From contig CALCDT010000090.1 of the NCBI GenBank assembly GCA_937900425.1, positions 1 through 6,718 of the forward strand: a stretch of 6,718 nucleotides of DNA. The letters are read 5' to 3'. The notes under the pieces were generated by a model. It saw nothing but the letters and a program-made list of their open reading frames with translations, did no database searches and was not told where the DNA came from. A program made the position numbers and the translations under genes. Source of the DNA: an uncultured Alphaproteobacteria bacterium (GTDB taxonomy: Bacteria > Pseudomonadota > Alphaproteobacteria > Rhizobiales > Pleomorphomonadaceae). This document shows, piece by piece, positions 6,699-6,718 of the stretch; position 1 is the first letter of the stretch; each line of letters starts with the position of its first letter.

Positions 6699-6718
6699 GT
6701 GGATACGAGGCATGACGG
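6695..6718 (+). other. Possible coupled start of a further gene, or 6-codon mini-ORF
   Basis: The livF stop overlaps another ATG (6695) as ATGA. That ATG opens only six codons (MSGYEA) before TGA at 6713-6715, which in turn overlaps an ATG at 6712 with GAGG just before it. A next gene may begin at 6712 and be coupled to livF, but only two whole codons are visible, and GAGG is too close to be an ideal ribosome binding site. Confidence 0.2.

Overview
This window carries most of one transcriptional unit from a very GC-rich bacterium (about 70% GC by eye, with C or G at most third codon positions). The gene content, the strong use of CTC, GTC and ATC codons and the protein families fit a high-GC alphaproteobacterium, probably Hyphomicrobiales (Rhizobiales). 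That placement is an inference from style, not from a marker gene. All six genes lie on the plus strand: a LysR-type regulator cut by the left edge, a RidA/YjgF-family protein, and a complete branched-chain-amino-acid-type (HAAT/Liv) ABC importer made of a periplasmic binding protein, a fused LivH-LivM permease, and the ATPases LivG and LivF.

Layout. 1-815: LysR-type regulator, missing roughly its first 30 residues, whose effector domain resembles OccR/NocR-like (opine) regulators. 816-1155: a 340-base control region with several hairpins, a perfect LysR-type operator (ATAAC-N5-GTTAT, 1019-1033), a candidate promoter about 65 bases downstream of it, and a strongly folding leader ending just before the next ribosome binding site. 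1156-1641: RidA-family protein. 1642-1755: short spacer. 1756-2877: binding protein with signal peptide. 2878-3115: spacer with a series of perfect hairpins. 3116-5134: single-chain LivHM permease. 5131-5925 and 5922-6698: livG and livF, each joined to the gene before it by a 4-base ATGA overlap. 6699-6718: start of whatever follows, perhaps another coupled gene.

How they work together. The regulator probably senses a small amino-acid-like molecule and activates the promoter before the ridA-like gene. The binding protein captures the ligand in the periplasm, LivHM carries it across the inner membrane, and LivG/LivF hydrolyse ATP. The RidA-like enzyme could remove reactive imine/enamine intermediates formed when the imported compound is degraded. 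The binding-pocket residues that hold the amino-acid backbone in E. coli LivJ are largely kept, so an amino acid or amino-acid derivative is a reasonable substrate; the opine-like regulator makes an opine-type or arginine-related compound one possibility. None of this fixes the ligand.

The window is best read as a well-formed uptake operon rather than a wholly new system. The points most worth following are the operator/promoter geometry, the LivH-LivM fusion, the RidA gene leading a transport operon, and the structured non-coding regions.
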